DNA of 64,000 nt from Citricoccus muralis. Lineage in GTDB: Bacteria; Actinomycetota; Actinomycetes; Actinomycetales; Micrococcaceae. The DNA lies in contig NZ_CP121252.1 in NCBI RefSeq assembly GCF_029637705.1, positions 2,356,001 through 2,420,000 of the forward strand. Reading direction: 5' to 3'. Shown piece after piece: positions 35,630-43,374 of this stretch (position 1 is its first letter; the number at the start of each line of letters is the position of its first letter). The position numbers were made by a program, and so were the translations under genes. Under the pieces are notes generated by a model. That model was given only the letters and a program-made list of their open reading frames with translations. It ran no database searches and was not told the origin of the DNA.

Positions 35630-36745
35630 CTAGAGCGAACAGCCCAGCAGCACCGGCTCCGGGGTGAGTTCGATTCCCCAGGCGCTCTGCACGCCGTCAC
35701 GCACCGCGCGGGCCACCGTGATCAGGTCCTCGGTACAGGCCTGCCCTCGGTTGGTCAACGCGAGGGTGTGCTTCGTGGACAGGGACGCCCGTCCTTCGAC
35801 CAAGTCAGTGCCGAAGCCGCGCGGGAATCCGGCGTGCTCAATCAGCCAGGCCGCCGAAAGCTTTACCAGCGCCTCACCCGACTCCGGGTCCTCCCCCGCA
35901 CCGAAGGCCGGTGCGGTGTCGGGCAGCTGCGCCCGCAGGGCCGCCGGCACGATCGGGTTGGTGAAGAACGAACCGGTAGACCAGGTGTCGTGGTCGTCCG
36001 CGTTGAGCACCATCCCCTTACCGGCGCGCAGCTGCAAGACGTGATCGCGCACCGCCTGCAGGCTGGCGTGCTCGCCCTCCTCCACGCCCAGTGCGCGGGC
36101 CAACTGCGCATAGCGCACGGGCGCCTCCGACCCGCTACGACGCAGGTCGAACTCGACGGAGAGCACCACCCAGCGCGGAGTGGCCGCGCGCGGGTCAGTA
36201 GCAGCATCGGCCAGCGTGCGCTTAATGATCGAATCGCGGTACCCGAACTCCAGCTCCGCGTTGCTCAGCTCCACGACCTCCCCGGTGGCGCGGTCCAGCG
36301 CCCGGATCTGGTGCAGGGTCTGGGCGATATCGGCCCCATAAGCGCCCACGTTCTGCACCGGTGTCGCCCCGGCACAGCCAGGAATCCCGGAGAGCGCTTC
36401 CAGCCCGGTGAGCCCTTGGTCCACGGTCCACGCCACGACGTCGTCCCACACATGACCGGCAGCCACCGTCACGCGCACCCGGGGCTGACCGGAATCCGCG
36501 GTCAGTTCCTCGGTGCTGATGCCGGTGGTGGCCAAGCGCACCACAGTGCCCGGGAACCCGGCGTCAGCGGCCAGAATATTAGACCCGCCGCCAAGCACCA
36601 ACACCGGGGTGTCGGCCTGGTCGGCCTCGCGGATGGCCTCCACGATCTGTTTTTCGGTGTCGGCCACCACCCACGCCTGCGCCGGGCCGCCGACCCGCGA
36701 GGTGGTGTGCGCGGCCAGGGCTTCGGTGTTCACCTGCGTGCTCAC
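35630..36745 (-). CDS. murB: UDP-N-acetylmuramate dehydrogenase
   Basis: A 371-residue FAD enzyme of peptidoglycan precursor synthesis that reduces UDP-GlcNAc-enolpyruvate. HTTSRVGGPAQAWVVADTEK, LVLGGGSNILAADAGF and SGIPGCAGATPVQNVGAYG are classic MurB blocks; GYRDSIIKR and TGSFFTNPIV (the active-site Ser region) follow. It starts with GTG overlapping the upstream MaoC stop (GTGA), the third gene of a reverse-strand operon. The two dehydratase genes plus murB order is conserved in actinobacteria. Confidence 0.96.
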   Translation of the reverse strand: MSTQVNTEALAAHTTSRVGGPAQAWVVADTEKQIVEAIREADQADTPVLVLGGGSNILAADAGFPGTVVRLATTGISTEELTADSGQPRVRVTVAAGHVWDDVVAWTVDQGLTGLEALSGIPGCAGATPVQNVGAYGADIAQTLHQIRALDRATGEVVELSNAELEFGYRDSIIKRTLADAATDPRAATPRWVVLSVEFDLRRSGSEAPVRYAQLARALGVEEGEHASLQAVRDHVLQLRAGKGMVLNADDHDTWSTGSFFTNPIVPAALRAQLPDTAPAFGAGEDPESGEALVKLSAAWLIEHAGFPRGFGTDLVEGRASLSTKHTLALTNRGQACTEDLITVARAVRDGVQSAWGIELTPEPVLLGCSL

Positions 36746-37215
36746 AGACGCACCAGCACCTGCGCCTTGGTCAGCACCCGGGCGTTCTCGGCATCGGGGT
36801 TAATGACCGCCAGGTCGATCCGTGCGGTGCTCTGCTCCTCGTTAATCGCTCCCACGGTGGCTTTCACCTCGAGACGGGCACCAGGCACGGCGTCGTCGCC
36901 GAAAGGATCCGCCGGGTTCGAATCCGGCGTCGTGTCGGCCACCGGCACCATGGCGGTGAAGCGGGTCTGATAGTCAAGAATCCGGCTGGGATCCCCGCAC
37001 CACTGGGACACGATGTCGACGGCGGTGCCCATGGTGAGCATGCCGTGCGCAATCACCCCGGGCAGGTCCACACCGCGGGCGGTGGACTCGGACCAGTGGA
37101 TCGGGTTGAAGTCACCTGAGGCCCCGGCGTAACGCACCAAATCGGCGCGGTTGAGCTCGATCGTCGTCGTGGAGACCACATCACCCTTGGTCAGGTCCGT
37201 CAGTGAAATGCTCAT
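36742..37215 (-). CDS. MaoC-like (R)-specific dehydratase subunit, HadB-like
   Basis: A 157-residue hot-dog-fold protein. FNPIHWSESTARGVDLPGVIAHG carries the hydratase-2 signature with the catalytic Asp/His type pair (N-P-I-H here), matching the active subunit HadB of mycobacterial fatty-acid synthase II-like dehydratases. It starts inside the stop of the HadA-like gene and ends inside murB, so the three are tightly coupled. The partner heterodimer with the preceding gene is expected. Whether it works in lipid or branched-chain metabolism is not clear. Confidence 0.85.
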   Translation of the reverse strand: MSISLTDLTKGDVVSTTTIELNRADLVRYAGASGDFNPIHWSESTARGVDLPGVIAHGMLTMGTAVDIVSQWCGDPSRILDYQTRFTAMVPVADTTPDSNPADPFGDDAVPGARLEVKATVGAINEEQSTARIDLAVINPDAENARVLTKAQVLVRL

Positions 37216-37676
37216 CAGTTCCCCTCCTCGGTGTCGGGTGCGCGCATCAGCAGGGTGGAATACACCGTGGCCACATCCTCACCGGCGACGGTGGTCACCT
37301 CCACCTGGGTGGTGATCATCGAGTTGCCGCCGAGCGCCTTCACGGAGGCAATGGTGGCTGCGGCCACCAGTTCGTCGCCGGCGACCACGGGGCGATGGTG
37401 GGTGAAACGCTCATCGGCGTGCAGCACGCGGGAGAAGTCGATGCCCACCTCCGGGTCGGCAATAACGGCAGCCTCGGCGCGTTGGGCCAGGCTGACCAGG
37501 AAGGTCGGCGGGGCCACCAGGTCGGCGTGTCCGGCCGCGCGGGCGGCCTCCACGTCATGGTGGAACGGGTGGGTGTTCTTCACCGCGGTGGCGAAGTGGC
37601 GGATAGCCTCGCGTCCCACCTGGTACGGCGCGGTGGCCGGATAGCTGCGCGACTGCACAGCGGGATCGATGCTCAT
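37215..37676 (-). CDS. FAS1-like/MaoC N-terminal dehydratase subunit, HadA-like
   Basis: A 153-residue hot-dog-fold protein (MaoC_dehydrat_N type). YQVGREAIRHFATAVKNTHP, APPTFLVSLAQRAEA and ERFTHHRPVVAGDELVA are typical of the substrate-binding HadA subunit, which lacks the catalytic pair and works with HadB. The ATG at 37676 has GAAGGA upstream. The first gene of the hadA-hadB-murB operon; the frame extends upstream without similarity and without a ribosome-binding site. Confidence 0.85.
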   Translation of the reverse strand: MSIDPAVQSRSYPATAPYQVGREAIRHFATAVKNTHPFHHDVEAARAAGHADLVAPPTFLVSLAQRAEAAVIADPEVGIDFSRVLHADERFTHHRPVVAGDELVAAATIASVKALGGNSMITTQVEVTTVAGEDVATVYSTLLMRAPDTEEGN

Positions 37677-37745
37677 CGCAGAGCGTCCTTCCGTCGAAAA
37701 ATGATCGGGCTCGGGCCTCGTGTTCACCAGCTTAGTGCGCCGGGC

Positions 37746-37994
37746 TCAGCGTTGCGTGCGGGCCCGCTCTCGACGACGCGCGTCGCGGAAACGGATCACC
37801 TGGGCGCACACGTGCACCACCAGGCCGGCGCCAATCAGGCTGAGCGCCGCCCAGGAGACCGGCAGCATCTGGGCCACGGCGCCGACAATGGCCAGCAGCA
37901 CGCCCACACCGATCAGTGCCATTCCGGTCAGCAGTAGCCGACGGTAGGTCTGTGATCCGGTGTCCCACGGGGTGGTGAATGACGTGTTACCCAT
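37746..37994 (-). CDS. Small two-span membrane protein
   Basis: An 82-residue protein with two hydrophobic helices (about residues 20-42 and 46-66), a polar N-terminus (MGNTSFTTPWDTGSQTYRR) and a strongly basic tail (RFRDARRRERARTQR). Both ends are predicted cytoplasmic. It stands alone, divergent from the antiporter gene with about 90 bases between them. No family recognised. Confidence 0.65.
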   Translation of the reverse strand: MGNTSFTTPWDTGSQTYRRLLLTGMALIGVGVLLAIVGAVAQMLPVSWAALSLIGAGLVVHVCAQVIRFRDARRRERARTQR

Positions 37995-38082
37995 GCCTCT
38001 AGTGTCTCACCTGTCGCCTCTTCTGTTGTGTCATCTGGTCAGCCGATCGTGGTGGGTATATATTCTCGCCTATGCTGAATCG

Positions 38083-39438
38083 GTGAATTCCGTCGTCATC
38101 GCCGTTCTTGTCATGCTGGGCCTCGCTCTCAGCCGCGTCCATGTGGTCATCGCCCTGTTCATCGGAGCTGTCGCCGGCGGGCTCGTCGCCGGGCTAGGCT
38201 TGGACGCCACCATGCTCGCCTTCCAGGGTGGGCTGGGTGACGGCGCCAAGATTGCCCTGAGTTACGGACTATTGGGCGCCTTCGCCATGGCGGTGGCGTC
38301 CTCCGGTCTGCCTCAGGCACTGGCCAACTCTCTGATCCGCCGGCTGGATTCCTCGTCTGAGCGGGCCTCGGACCGGACGGTGACGGTGACCAAATACGCC
38401 CTGGCCGGTGGCGTGCTGCTGATGTCGGTGGCCAGCCAGAACCTGATCCCCGTACACATCGCGTTCATCCCGCTGCTGATCCCACCGCTGTTGAGCGTGA
38501 TGAATCAGCTGCGCATCGACCGCCGACTCATCGCTTGCATTCTCACCTTCGGCCTGGTCACCACCTACATGTACATCCCGCTCGGATTCGGCAAGATCTT
38601 CCTCGAAGACATCCTGATGGGCAACATCGCCTCAGCCGGCATGGAGACCGAGGGCATCAACGTGATGGATGCGATGGGCATCCCCGCATTGGGCATGATG
38701 GCCGGCCTGCTCGTCGCGGTGTTCGTCAGCTATCGCAAGCCGCGCGACTACGCCGACCTGCCCTTGGTCTCCGGCAACGTGGGACAGCCCGAGGAGTCCT
38801 CGCGCTACCGGATGATCGTCTCCGTGGTGGCAATCCTGTGCTGCTTCGGCATCCAGCTGACACTCACCCTCTCCGGTTCCGAAGCAGATGGCTTGTTGCT
38901 CGGCACCTTGGTCGGGCTCGCGATCTTCCTGGTGACCGGCGCGGTGCGATGGCGGGCGGCAGATGATGTTTTCACCCAAGGCATGCGCATGATGGCAATG
39001 ATCGGGTTCATCATGATCACCGCACAGGGATTCGCCGCGGTGATGGCCGAGACCGGCGACGTGGCGAACCTGGTGACCGCCACGGAGTCGATCTTCGGGC
39101 ACAACAAGCCGATGGCAGCCTTTGCCATGTTGGCGGTCGGCCTGTTGGTGACCATGGGCATCGGTTCGTCGTTCTCGACTCTGCCGATCATCACCACCAT
39201 TTACGTGCCACTGTGTCTTGCCCTGGGCTTCTCGCCGTTGGCGACCGTCTCGATCATCGGCACCGCCGGCGCCCTCGGCGATGCCGGCTCGCCCGCATCA
39301 GACTCCACGCTGGGCCCTACCGCTGGTCTGAACGCAGACGGCCAGCACGATCACATCCGCGACTCCGTGATCCCGACCTTCCTGCACTTCAACCTGCCCC
39401 TGCTGGGCGCTGGTTGGGTTGCGTCTCTGGTCCTCTAG
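38083..39438 (+). CDS. NhaC/YuiF-type secondary transporter (Na+/H+ antiporter family)
   Basis: A 451-residue membrane protein with about 11-12 transmembrane helices. GGLGDGAKIALSYGLLGAFA near residue 50 and the C-terminal TAGALGDAGSPASDSTLGPT followed by HIRDSVIPTFLHFNLPLLG match the NhaC-superfamily YuiF group, which includes sodium/proton antiporters and proposed histidine permeases. The GTG at 38083 (VNSVVIAVLVMLGLAL) is chosen because the upstream in-frame stretch is polar, and TATGCT lies six bases before it, hinting at leaderless translation. The substrate (Na+ or an amino acid) is uncertain. Confidence 0.82.
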   Translation: MNSVVIAVLVMLGLALSRVHVVIALFIGAVAGGLVAGLGLDATMLAFQGGLGDGAKIALSYGLLGAFAMAVASSGLPQALANSLIRRLDSSSERASDRTVTVTKYALAGGVLLMSVASQNLIPVHIAFIPLLIPPLLSVMNQLRIDRRLIACILTFGLVTTYMYIPLGFGKIFLEDILMGNIASAGMETEGINVMDAMGIPALGMMAGLLVAVFVSYRKPRDYADLPLVSGNVGQPEESSRYRMIVSVVAILCCFGIQLTLTLSGSEADGLLLGTLVGLAIFLVTGAVRWRAADDVFTQGMRMMAMIGFIMITAQGFAAVMAETGDVANLVTATESIFGHNKPMAAFAMLAVGLLVTMGIGSSFSTLPIITTIYVPLCLALGFSPLATVSIIGTAGALGDAGSPASDSTLGPTAGLNADGQHDHIRDSVIPTFLHFNLPLLGAGWVASLVL

Positions 39439-39445
39439 AAAAGTT

Positions 39446-41062
39446 CTAGAACCGAGACGACGACCCGGCGCCGGAGAAGCTGCCACCGCCGGCGCCGTAG
39501 CCGGACGAGGAACCGCTCGATGACGAGGAGCGAGAGGACTCCACCGAGCTGGTGCCCGAGGTGTAGCCGTGGCTAAACGCGATAGCAGTCCAGTACGGAT
39601 TCACCCCGCCCGAGTAGGACGAGTCCAGAATGGTGAGGCGCCGGCGCCGCTGTGACTGCGCTTTCTCCATCTCTTCATCCATGTCAGAGCGCTCCGACGA
39701 GGTCTTGGTGAAGTCCGCAGCGGCCACGTCGTAATAGGTTTTCAGTTGCTCCGACAGGCGGGACTGGATGTCGTCCAGCCGGTCTAGCGCCTCGGTTGGG
39801 CTGATCGTTTCCTCGGTCACACCACCGCTGATCTCCTCGAGTTCGGCCTGCGCGGTCCGCTGGAATTCGCCAAGAGTGACGGCCTGGCTCTTCAGAGCCG
39901 AGGAATCAAAGAGTTTTGAGTCGGTGTACTCGCTCAGTGCGTTCAGGTCCTCGCGCACCGGCTCCGTCTGACGCATCCAGGCCCGTTCCCAGCCCGACTG
40001 GCGGTTGAGGAACGTGTTCGTGTCGACGATGACGTCGTCCATCATGTTCAGGAGCGACGCCGTCTCGTCGGCGTCCTTGGCCCGCTGGCGCACCCCGGCC
40101 TCCCCCAGCTGTTCTGGGGTCAGCTCCGAGAGCGCGTCGATCTCGTCATGCAGCTTCAGATAGTCATCATGGAACACGCGGAACCGCTCCAGGATCCGCG
40201 CACCGTAGGGAGTGTCTTCGGGGATGGTCGACGCCGAAAGCTCGGTGGCTTCCATATCCATGGTCACCTGTGCGTAGTGCTCCTGAGCGGAGACGATCAG
40301 ATCGCGCGTCTTGCGTCGTCTGTGGGTGCGGGCGCCGAACACACCCGCCGCACCGCCGAGCACGAGAGTCCCGGCGCCACCTGCTGCGACCCACAGGCCC
40401 GGAGCCGCCAGCGTCGGGCGGTTGACGAGCTCCGAGGCCCGCTCCGAAGCATCCACCATCGCATCCGACCAGCGGGCCTCACGGGCGGCGTCGAACCCGG
40501 ATTCCTGGATGTCCTCCTGCATGTCCATCGACACTTTGCGGTCTTCGCCGAAGTACGAGCCGATGTGCCGTCCTTCGGGATCGATGCCGATGATCACCAC
40601 GCCGTCAGCCCATTTCTGTCCATCGTCCGAGATCAGCTCCGGATGGTTATCGCGCATATAGGCCAGCACACGCTCGTTGAAGTTATCCGAGGCCGCGCCG
40701 CGCTCGGTGAAGAGCACCAACCGGGTGGGCTCGTAGAAGTTCACATCCGACAGCCCTTGAGCGACCGTGGGCTCGTGTAGAACCCCGGCCGTGTCAACAT
40801 AGCTGACCCCAGCGGTCTGGGTATCGATGGTTCCCGAGTCGCTGGCGTCTTGAATGCTCTCGACCTGCAGCTCGCCGCCGCCATCACCGCCGAAGAGAGA
40901 GGGGGCCGCCGCAGCCATCCAGACTCCGCCGATGCCGATTCCCGCCGCGAGCACGCCGGCAATGATGGCCTTGCGGTAGGACAGCGGGGCCGCCTTGTTT
41001 GACCGAATCGACGTCGAGGCCGGTGAAGCCTCCACCGGTGCTGAGTGCGGATCGGATGTCAT
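39446..41062 (-). CDS. Membrane-anchored TPM-like/DUF5129-type protein
   Basis: A 538-residue protein. One N-terminal transmembrane helix (AIIAGVLAAGIGIGGVWMAA, about residues 30-50) is followed by an extracytoplasmic domain of about 170 residues (VLFTERGAASDNFNERVLAY, VVIIGIDPEGRHIGSYFGED) resembling TPM/DUF5129 domains. A second helix near residue 215 precedes a long alpha-helical, coiled-coil-prone cytoplasmic region. The tail is Ser/Gly-rich and ends GSFSGAGSSSRF. The ATG at 41062 is chosen because AAGGAG precedes it; one ten codons upstream is weaker. Function unknown; probably envelope-related. Confidence 0.7.
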   Translation of the reverse strand: MTSDPHSAPVEASPASTSIRSNKAAPLSYRKAIIAGVLAAGIGIGGVWMAAAAPSLFGGDGGGELQVESIQDASDSGTIDTQTAGVSYVDTAGVLHEPTVAQGLSDVNFYEPTRLVLFTERGAASDNFNERVLAYMRDNHPELISDDGQKWADGVVIIGIDPEGRHIGSYFGEDRKVSMDMQEDIQESGFDAAREARWSDAMVDASERASELVNRPTLAAPGLWVAAGGAGTLVLGGAAGVFGARTHRRRKTRDLIVSAQEHYAQVTMDMEATELSASTIPEDTPYGARILERFRVFHDDYLKLHDEIDALSELTPEQLGEAGVRQRAKDADETASLLNMMDDVIVDTNTFLNRQSGWERAWMRQTEPVREDLNALSEYTDSKLFDSSALKSQAVTLGEFQRTAQAELEEISGGVTEETISPTEALDRLDDIQSRLSEQLKTYYDVAAADFTKTSSERSDMDEEMEKAQSQRRRRLTILDSSYSGGVNPYWTAIAFSHGYTSGTSSVESSRSSSSSGSSSGYGAGGGSFSGAGSSSRF

Positions 41063-41235
41063 CGGGGCTCCTTCAGTCTCGCCTGCCATACAGACGTCGT
41101 CGTTGTCTGAGATTGAGCCTAGAAGATTGTCGACCAGCCCGCTTCCCCCGCGAGTAGGATCATCTCACCCAAGAAATCATCCATAGAACGGACCCACACA
41201 GGATGAAACGGGCTCCCTCCCCCTGTAATGTGGGC

Positions 41236-41311
41236 GACGTGGGAATCCCCCTTCCCACTGGTGGGCTACAGGTCGCAGAGCGAAACTCTGGGGCCCACCC
41301 CTGGTGGGGGC
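41236..41311 (+). promoter_or_regulatory. Structured leader with mutually exclusive hairpins upstream of the TM2 gene
   Basis: GTGGGA/TCCCAC forms a first hairpin. GGTGGGC (41260-41266) can pair with GCCCACC (41293-41299), enclosing the hairpin CAGAG-CGAAA-CTCTG (41276-41290). The same GCCCACC segment can instead pair with GGTGGGG (41303-41309). The two long-stem alternatives exclude each other, as in riboswitch- or attenuator-type leaders. No known riboswitch class is recognised, and no U-tract follows, so translational rather than transcriptional control would be expected. Confidence 0.4.
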
Positions 41312-41336
41312 TTCGACGAACGAGCAAGGACAGTGG

Positions 41337-41603
41337 ATGAGCTACTCCCCGCACCCGTACCAGAATCAGGCCGCGCGCTCCGGCATGCAGTACAACACCC
41401 CGCCGAAGAGCTTCGTTGCGGCGATTCTGCTGTCGTTCTTCCTCGGCAACCTGGGCATCGACCGCATGTACCTCGGCCATGTCGGCCTCGGCATCGCCAA
41501 GCTGCTGCTGAACTGGTTGACCTTCGGTCTCTGGTGGCTGATCGACTTCATCATCATCGCGTGCAAGGGCACCGAAGCCCTGCGCCGCATCAACTGGGTG
41601 TAG
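41337..41603 (+). CDS. TM2 domain-containing membrane protein
   Basis: An 88-residue protein with a polar N-terminus (residues 1-26) and a TM2 domain: helix one AAILLSFFLGNLGIDRMYLG, where G-x-D-R-x-Y-L-G is the family signature, then helix two LLLNWLTFGLWWLIDFIII. TM2 proteins are small two-span proteins of mostly unknown role. AAGGA lies six bases before the ATG. It stands alone between two reverse-strand genes and has an unusually structured leader. Confidence 0.85.
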   Translation: MSYSPHPYQNQAARSGMQYNTPPKSFVAAILLSFFLGNLGIDRMYLGHVGLGIAKLLLNWLTFGLWWLIDFIIIACKGTEALRRINWV

Positions 41604-41642
41604 TCCCCGCACCGCTCGCCTCAGCTCGGCTGGACTCGAGCC

Positions 41643-42434
41643 TCATTCGTGGAGGCTCGGGAAATCCTGTTCCCCCAGCTCCTGGAGCCGGTGGCTGATT
41701 CCTTCGGCGGCGTGGAGCAGCGGCTCCTGGTAGCGCTCCAATTCGGGGTCCAGTCGGTAGTTGACCAGACCCACTGCGGCGTGCGCCACTCCGTCCACCA
41801 GCACCGGGGCCGCGATCGAGGACGATCCGAGCACGTACTCCTGCGCGCTGGTGGCATAGCCTCGGCGCCGGATCTCCTCCAGCCCACGGTCCAAACGCTG
41901 TGGATCAACCTCGGTATGGGGAGTGAAGGGCTGTAGTGGCTGGGAAAGAATCTGTTCCTGGACCGAGGATTCGCTGAAGGCCAGGATGACTTTGCCGAGG
42001 CCCGTGGCATGCAAAGGAATGCGTGCACCGATGCGGCTCTGCAAGGGGACAGATTCCTCATGGGTCAGTTTCTCGATGTAGAGTGCGGTCAGATCATCGG
42101 GAATCGCGAACTGCACCGTCTGCCGGGTCTTGTACTGCAGGTTGAGCAAAAACGGCAGCGCGGTCTCTCGGAGCCGACCGTGCAGGGGGGTCAGCAATCC
42201 CATCTCCCAGAGGCGCATGCCGAGGCGATATCGCCCCTCCGGGGATCGCTCAACGAATCCTCCGGCCCCCAGCTCGCCCAAGAGCCTGAAGGTCGTGGCG
42301 ACCGGCAAGCCGGTGCTCCGCGACACTTCGCTGATGGTCATGGAGGGAGCTGAGACGCTGAATTGGCTCAGAATCAGCAGGGCCCGGGCCACGACTGTCT
42401 TAGGCAAACCTGGCGAGGCTGACAAGAATGGCAT
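41643..42434 (-). CDS. IclR family transcriptional regulator (second of a tandem pair)
   Basis: A 263-residue IclR-type regulator. The N-terminal winged helix covers about residues 1-75 (TISEVSRSTGLPVATTFRLLGELGAGGFVER), and the C-terminal effector-binding domain covers about residues 80-250 (LYIEKLTHEESVPLQSRIG, HATGLGKVILAFSE, RRRGYATSAQEYVLGSSSIAAPV). The start at 42434 overlaps the stop of the other IclR gene (TGATG) and has AAGGCGG upstream. IclR proteins commonly control aromatic, acid or ketone catabolic operons; this pair faces the dikinase-carboxylase operon and probably controls it. Confidence 0.9.
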   Translation of the reverse strand: MPFLSASPGLPKTVVARALLILSQFSVSAPSMTISEVSRSTGLPVATTFRLLGELGAGGFVERSPEGRYRLGMRLWEMGLLTPLHGRLRETALPFLLNLQYKTRQTVQFAIPDDLTALYIEKLTHEESVPLQSRIGARIPLHATGLGKVILAFSESSVQEQILSQPLQPFTPHTEVDPQRLDRGLEEIRRRGYATSAQEYVLGSSSIAAPVLVDGVAHAAVGLVNYRLDPELERYQEPLLHAAEGISHRLQELGEQDFPSLHE

Positions 42435-43207
42435 CAGGTCCGCCTTTCGTTCAGGAGCGCAGACACGCTTCGTGCTGTCATCTGCAAGATAGCGATCCGA
42501 AACTCGTCCTGTCGAGAGGACGCTTCGGCAGAGCGGTGGTATCGGAGGGACATCGACATCGGCGGCCGGTTCTGCACATCCAGTGGAACCGCGTACTCTA
42601 CGGCATCTCCGGATTCCAGGATGACGTAGCGCCGATCGCGTGAGGCCTCGATTCTCTGTTCCAGCGTCTGCAGGCTGCGTTGGGTCAGCCTGAGCCGTCG
42701 CCGCGACTCGGCGGAGAGCTGGCCTGCCACCGCGATGCCACCGGCGGTGCCCTCCAAGGAGCACATCTCCCCCAGCCCATTCTGCGCCGACATGGACGCC
42801 ACCAGGATCTCGTCAACACACATCGCGGCTCCATCGAAGTAGCTGTACACCCGCACATCGGAATTCGTCCGAGAGCTCAGGGGCATCAGCAATAGGCGAG
42901 CCCCATAGCCGATGACGTCATGGCTCTGGGAGAGGATCCCCATACGCCACATCAGCGGGCCGATGCTGTAGGCGCCCTCGTTGTTCCGCACGACTGCGCC
43001 CATCCCCTCCAGCTTGTGGAGCAGCCGATGGACGGTCGCGACCGGAAGGCTGGTCCGTCGCGAGATGGCTGACAGCGTCAAGGTCCGGTGCTGAGCGTCG
43101 AATGCCAACAGGACGGTGAAGACGCGCTCAGCCACAGATTTGGAGCCAACTGTCTCCAGCGTGGATCGACTGGCAGCGCCTGCCGAAGGCTCTCGTGACG
43201 TGCTCAT
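42434..43207 (-). CDS. IclR family transcriptional regulator (first of a tandem pair)
   Basis: A 257-residue IclR-type regulator. The helix-turn-helix region (LTLSAISRRTSLPVATVHRLLHKLEGMGAVVR) lies near residues 48-80. The C-terminal domain is less typical: it has CVDEILVASMSAQNGLGEMC and GGIAVAGQLSA rather than the usual HATGLGKA-type motif, so its ligand pocket probably differs from that of the second regulator. The ATG at 43207 is chosen for the AGGGG site upstream; a longer in-frame start would run into the shared promoter. It diverges from the dikinase operon across a 167-bp gap that holds an inverted repeat and a CRP-like site. Confidence 0.87.
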   Translation of the reverse strand: MSTSREPSAGAASRSTLETVGSKSVAERVFTVLLAFDAQHRTLTLSAISRRTSLPVATVHRLLHKLEGMGAVVRNNEGAYSIGPLMWRMGILSQSHDVIGYGARLLLMPLSSRTNSDVRVYSYFDGAAMCVDEILVASMSAQNGLGEMCSLEGTAGGIAVAGQLSAESRRRLRLTQRSLQTLEQRIEASRDRRYVILESGDAVEYAVPLDVQNRPPMSMSLRYHRSAEASSRQDEFRIAILQMTARSVSALLNERRT

Positions 43208-43240
43208 ACTGCCCCTGCCTCTCGGTGTCCCCTCAGAATA

Positions 43241-43261
43241 GTTTTCCACTCTTTGAAAAAC
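43241..43261. promoter_or_regulatory. Candidate IclR operator (imperfect inverted repeat)
   Basis: GTTTTC (43241-43246) and GAAAAAC (43255-43261) form an imperfect inverted repeat with eight bases between the arms, close to the reverse-strand IclR gene. IclR-family operators are often short AT-rich palindromes of this kind. Assignment to either regulator is inference. Confidence 0.4.
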
Positions 43262-43266
43262 AAGCT

Positions 43267-43282
43267 GGTGATGCAGATCACA
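43267..43282. promoter_or_regulatory. CRP/GlxR-type operator upstream of the dikinase operon
   Basis: GGTGA-TGCAGA-TCACA matches TGTGA-N6-TCACA with one mismatch. It lies 93 bases before the operon's first start codon and 60 bases from the IclR start, in the divergent promoter region. It mirrors the perfect site at 12204-12219. Confidence 0.55.
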
Positions 43283-43374
43283 TTTTCTTAGGCTCGTGGT
43301 TGTCTTCATCTCTTAGGTCGCGGTCTGTTGATCACACAGCCGCAGGCCACCATCTCCGACCCGAAGGACTCATC

